Origin: Flavobacterium sp. 83
GTDB lineage: Bacteria > Bacteroidota > Bacteroidia > Flavobacteriales > Flavobacteriaceae
Assembly (NCBI RefSeq): GCF_000744835.1
Contig: NZ_JQMS01000001.1
Span: forward strand, 2,356,001-2,420,000
Length of the DNA: 64,000 nucleotides
Reading direction: 5' to 3'
Part shown: in pieces, positions 62,601-64,000 of the stretch
Layout: each line of letters starts with the position of its first letter
Numbering within the stretch: position 1 is the first letter of the stretch
The notes under the pieces: generated by a model
Told to the model about the DNA's origin: nothing
What the model saw: the letters and a program-made list of their open reading frames with translations, nothing else
Databases searched by the model: none
Translations under genes and position numbers: made by a program

Positions 62601-64000
62601 AAGTGCAGACAGTAAAACTTTTGAAATAGGAAAAGCTATTTCTACCACAGTGGTAACAATCAACGGAGGTCCTTTCACTTACACCGGTTCAGCCCAAACG
62701 CCAGCGACGGTTAGTGTGACTGGAGCGAATTTGAGTACAACTCCAACAGCGAATTATTCGAACAATACCAATGCCGGAACAGCCACAGCAAGTTATGCTT
62801 ATGCTGGAGATGCCAATCACGAAGCAAGTGCAGACAGTAAAAATTTTGAAATAGGAAAAGCAGCTTCTGTCACACTGGTAACAATCAACGGAGGTCCGTT
62901 TACTTACACTGGTTCAGCCCAAACGCCAGCGACGGTTAGTGTGACTGGAGCGAATTTGAGTACAACTCCAACAGCGAATTATTCAAACAATACCAATGCC
63001 GGAACAGCCACAGCAAGTTATGCTTATGTAGGCGATGCCAATCATGAAGCAAGTTCTGACAGTAAAACTTTTGAAATAGGAAAAGCTATTTCTACTACAA
63101 TGGTAACGATTAACGGAGGTCCATTTACTTACACTGGTTCAGTCCAAACGCCAGCGACGGTTAGTGTGACTGGAGCGAATTTGAGTACAACTCCAACAGC
63201 GGATTATTTGAACAATATTAATGCAGGAACAGCCACAGCAACTTATGCTTATGCCGGAGATGCCAATCATGAAGCAAGTGCAGACAGTAAAAATTTTGAA
63301 ATAGGAAAAGCAGCTTCTGCCACAGTGGTAACGATTAACGGAGGTCCGTTTACTTACACCGGTTCAGCCCAAACTCCGGCTATGGTTAGTGTCACGGGAG
63401 CCAATTTGAGTGAAAGTCAAACAGCGAATTATTCGAACAATACCAATGCAGGAACAGCCACAGCAAGTTATGCTTATGGCGGAGATGCCAATCATGAAGC
63501 AAGTGCAGACAGTAAAACTTTTGAAATAGGAAAAGCAGCTTCTGTCACACTGGTAACAATCAACGGAGGTCCGTTTACTTACACCGGTTCAGCCCAAACG
63601 CCAGCCACGGTTAGTGTGACTGGAGCCAATTTGAATGAAAGTCCAACAGCGAATTATTCGAACAATACCAATGCCGGAACAGCCACAGCAAGTTATGCTT
63701 ATGCTGGAGATGCCAATCATGAAGCAAGTGCTGACAGTAAAACTTTTGAAATAGGAAAAGCAGCTTCTGTCACACTGGTAACAATCAACGGAGGTCCGTT
63801 TACTTACACCGGTTCAGCCCAAACGCCAGCCACGGTTAGTGTGACTGGAGCCAATTTGAATGAAAGTCCAACAGCGAATTATTCGAACAATACCAATGCA
63901 GGAACAGCCACAGCAAGTTATGCTTATGCGGGCGATGCCAATCATGAAGCAAGTGCAGACAGTAAAAATTTTGAAATAGGAAAAGCAGCTTCTGCCACAG
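59608..64000 (+). CDS. Giant secreted adhesin-like protein with MBG/Ig-like repeats (3' truncated)
   Basis: The frame opens with ATG 59608 and stays open to the window edge (1464 codons visible), so the C-terminus is outside. A signal peptide (MKTFLRKSAFLMIILFVANTAFGQ-like, about 24 residues) is followed by a first domain (about 25-130) with YPPGATVFITGSGF and GQSSGIHAEWTFTDA motifs. Two Ig-like domains (about 131-330) follow. From base 60601 a tandem array of 75-residue units begins (GKAxS..VTINGGPFTYTGSAQTPA ... AYAGDANHEASADSKTF), a beta-sandwich repeat of the MBG type. It is likely exported to the surface, possibly by the type IX system, but the C-terminal sorting domain is not in the window. 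Confidence 0.88.
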   Translation, partial: MKTFLRKSAFLMIILFVANTAFGQATVTTDLLDYPPGATVFITGSGFQADESVDLQVIHTLANGDNDTSAAHLPWVIIADSSGNINSTWLVPFDEDELGATLLLTANGQSSGIHAEWTFTDANTSLSSPSPTTAVYGSVISFSSTLSQSGANGTCTLCVGNNNPIPGRTLDFSVNNGTSLGSTITNALGVATSSVSISIPVGNYNGTNNKLKVSFAGDTTPYAAQTATVNFNVTKASTSFSAITGFGIYGGSISLSANVNLNIAGLPIVFSLDGTVVGTGNTSASGVATLIVPFSSIPSTVNSAGVYTNKVSVSIVGTTNYSSTTGVGILTIGKAISTTVVTINGGLFTYTGSAQTPATVSVTGANLNATPTANYSNNTNAGTATASYAYAGDANHEASSDSKTFEIGKAASVTLVTINGGPFIYTGSAQTPATVSVTGANLSTTPTANYSNNTNAGTAAASYAYAGDANHEASADSKTFEIGKAASVTLVTINGGLFTYTGSAQTPATVSVTGANLSTTPTANYSNNTNAGTATASYAYAGDANHEASADSKTFEIGKAASATVVTINGGPFTYTGSAQTPAMVSVTGANLNASPTANYSNNTDAGIATASYAYAGDANHEASADSKTFEIGKAASVTLVTINGGPFTYTGSAQTPAMVSVTGANLNESPTANYSNNTNAGTATASYAYGGDANHEASADSKTFEIGKAASATVVTINGGPFTYTGSAQTPATVSVTGANLSATPIADYSNNTDAGTATASYAYAGDANHEASADSKTFEIGKAISTTVVTINGGPFIYTGSAQTPATVSVTGANLNESLTANYSNNTNAGTATASYAYAGDANHEASADSKTFEIGKAASATVVTINGGPFTYTGSAQTPATVSVTGANLNESLTANYSNNTNAGTATASYAYAGDANHEASADSKTFEIGKAASATVVTINGGPFTYTGSAQTPAMVSVTGANLNESPTANYSNNIDAGTATASYTYAGDANHEASADSKTFEIGKAISTTVVTINGGPFTYTGSAQTPATVSVTGANLSTTPTANYSNNTNAGTATASYAYAGDANHEASADSKNFEIGKAASVTLVTINGGPFTYTGSAQTPATVSVTGANLSTTPTANYSNNTNAGTATASYAYVGDANHEASSDSKTFEIGKAISTTMVTINGGPFTYTGSVQTPATVSVTGANLSTTPTADYLNNINAGTATATYAYAGDANHEASADSKNFEIGKAASATVVTINGGPFTYTGSAQTPAMVSVTGANLSESQTANYSNNTNAGTATASYAYGGDANHEASADSKTFEIGKAASVTLVTINGGPFTYTGSAQTPATVSVTGANLNESPTANYSNNTNAGTATASYAYAGDANHEASADSKTFEIGKAASVTLVTINGGPFTYTGSAQTPATVSVTGANLNESPTANYSNNTNAGTATASYAYAGDANHEASADSKNFEIGKAASAT
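60601..64000 (+). repeat. Tandem array of 225-bp coding repeats (15 complete units)
   Basis: The anchor ATAGGAAAAG recurs at 60601, 60826, 61051, 61276 (ATAGGAAAAG or one-base variants) and so on to 63976, always exactly 225 bp apart, so 15 complete units and the start of a sixteenth are present. Units are nearly identical. Three variants of the first positions occur (GKAIST..VV, GKAASV..LV and GKAASA..VV), scattered along the array, and internal changes such as NLNESPTAN versus NLSTTPTAN are mixed independently. This is a pattern of recombination and homogenisation. Confidence 0.95.

Noticed and set aside
60601..64000. The regular 225-bp repeats as a CRISPR array or satellite
   Set aside because: The period is a multiple of three, the frame is open throughout and there are no unique spacers. 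The array is coding.

Overview
The window looks like a chromosomal piece of a Flavobacterium-type bacterium (Bacteroidota). The DNA is AT-rich. Shine-Dalgarno sequences are mostly missing. Several promoters fit the Bacteroidota -7 box TAnnTTTG. The gene families are typical of the group: a TonB-dependent receptor with a carboxypeptidase-like N-terminal domain, a Prx/Trx/DUF6952 set, a stand-alone LigD phosphoesterase domain and an MBG-repeat giant adhesin.

Layout. 1-6.1 kb: the 3' end of an efflux transporter, a Dcp-type M3 peptidase, a small acidic protein, a DNA-repair phosphoesterase, a GYF_2 membrane protein and an RMD1/DUF155 protein. 6.5-28.4 kb: an L-rhamnose island on the + strand. 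It holds two regulators (GntR and LysR), a GH106 rhamnosidase, a TonB-dependent receptor, an esterase, a GH78 rhamnosidase, the RhaT symporter, a fused rhamnulose-1-P aldolase/lactaldehyde dehydrogenase, rhamnose isomerase, a rhamnulokinase-like kinase and LutABC. 28.4-30.5 kb: a lipoprotein and then a decayed stretch with a deleted, frameshifted IS3-family element inserted in an integrase-like stub, next to tRNA-Ser(UGA). 30.6-38.9 kb (minus strand): RibBA, LptF/G-like permease, LolA, FtsK, DgkA, Tpx, DUF6952, thioredoxin, peroxiredoxin. 39.0-43.6 kb (minus): NagZ-like GH3, AmpG-like permease and DigH-like GH10-like hydrolase, a probable peptidoglycan-recycling set. 43.8-59.2 kb: a fused FAD/Fe-S 2-hydroxyacid dehydrogenase, an amino-acid permease, a trans-sulfuration enzyme with a divergent Lrp/AsnC regulator, Lpd, a DoxX-like protein, a DUF4349 lipoprotein, PabB, TilS and DsbD. 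59.6 kb to the right edge: a giant secreted protein with 15 complete tandem repeats of exactly 225 bp (75 residues); it continues beyond the window.

How the genes fit together. The rhamnose island appears to encode a route from rhamnosides to central metabolism: outer-membrane uptake, removal of acyl groups and rhamnose, proton symport, isomerisation, phosphorylation, cleavage to DHAP plus L-lactaldehyde, oxidation to L-lactate by the fused dehydrogenase domain, and oxidation to pyruvate by LutABC. Three transcription units in the island (GH106; receptor-esterase-GH78; rhaT to lutC) each start behind a shared upstream box, TAGGACWGTT with a related half-repeat one helical turn before it. In each case the box ends 17-18 bp before a -7-like element, which suggests one activator controls all three.

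The least ordinary signals are this three-promoter motif, the homogenised 225-bp repeat array, three copies of TAAAATTTAC spaced exactly 30 bp apart before the amino-acid permease, a perfect 54-nt palindrome near 50.4 kb, a RibBA whose GTP cyclohydrolase half has lost its zinc cysteines, and the integrase/IS remnant beside tRNA-Ser. I found no CRISPR array, prophage or recognisable defence system.
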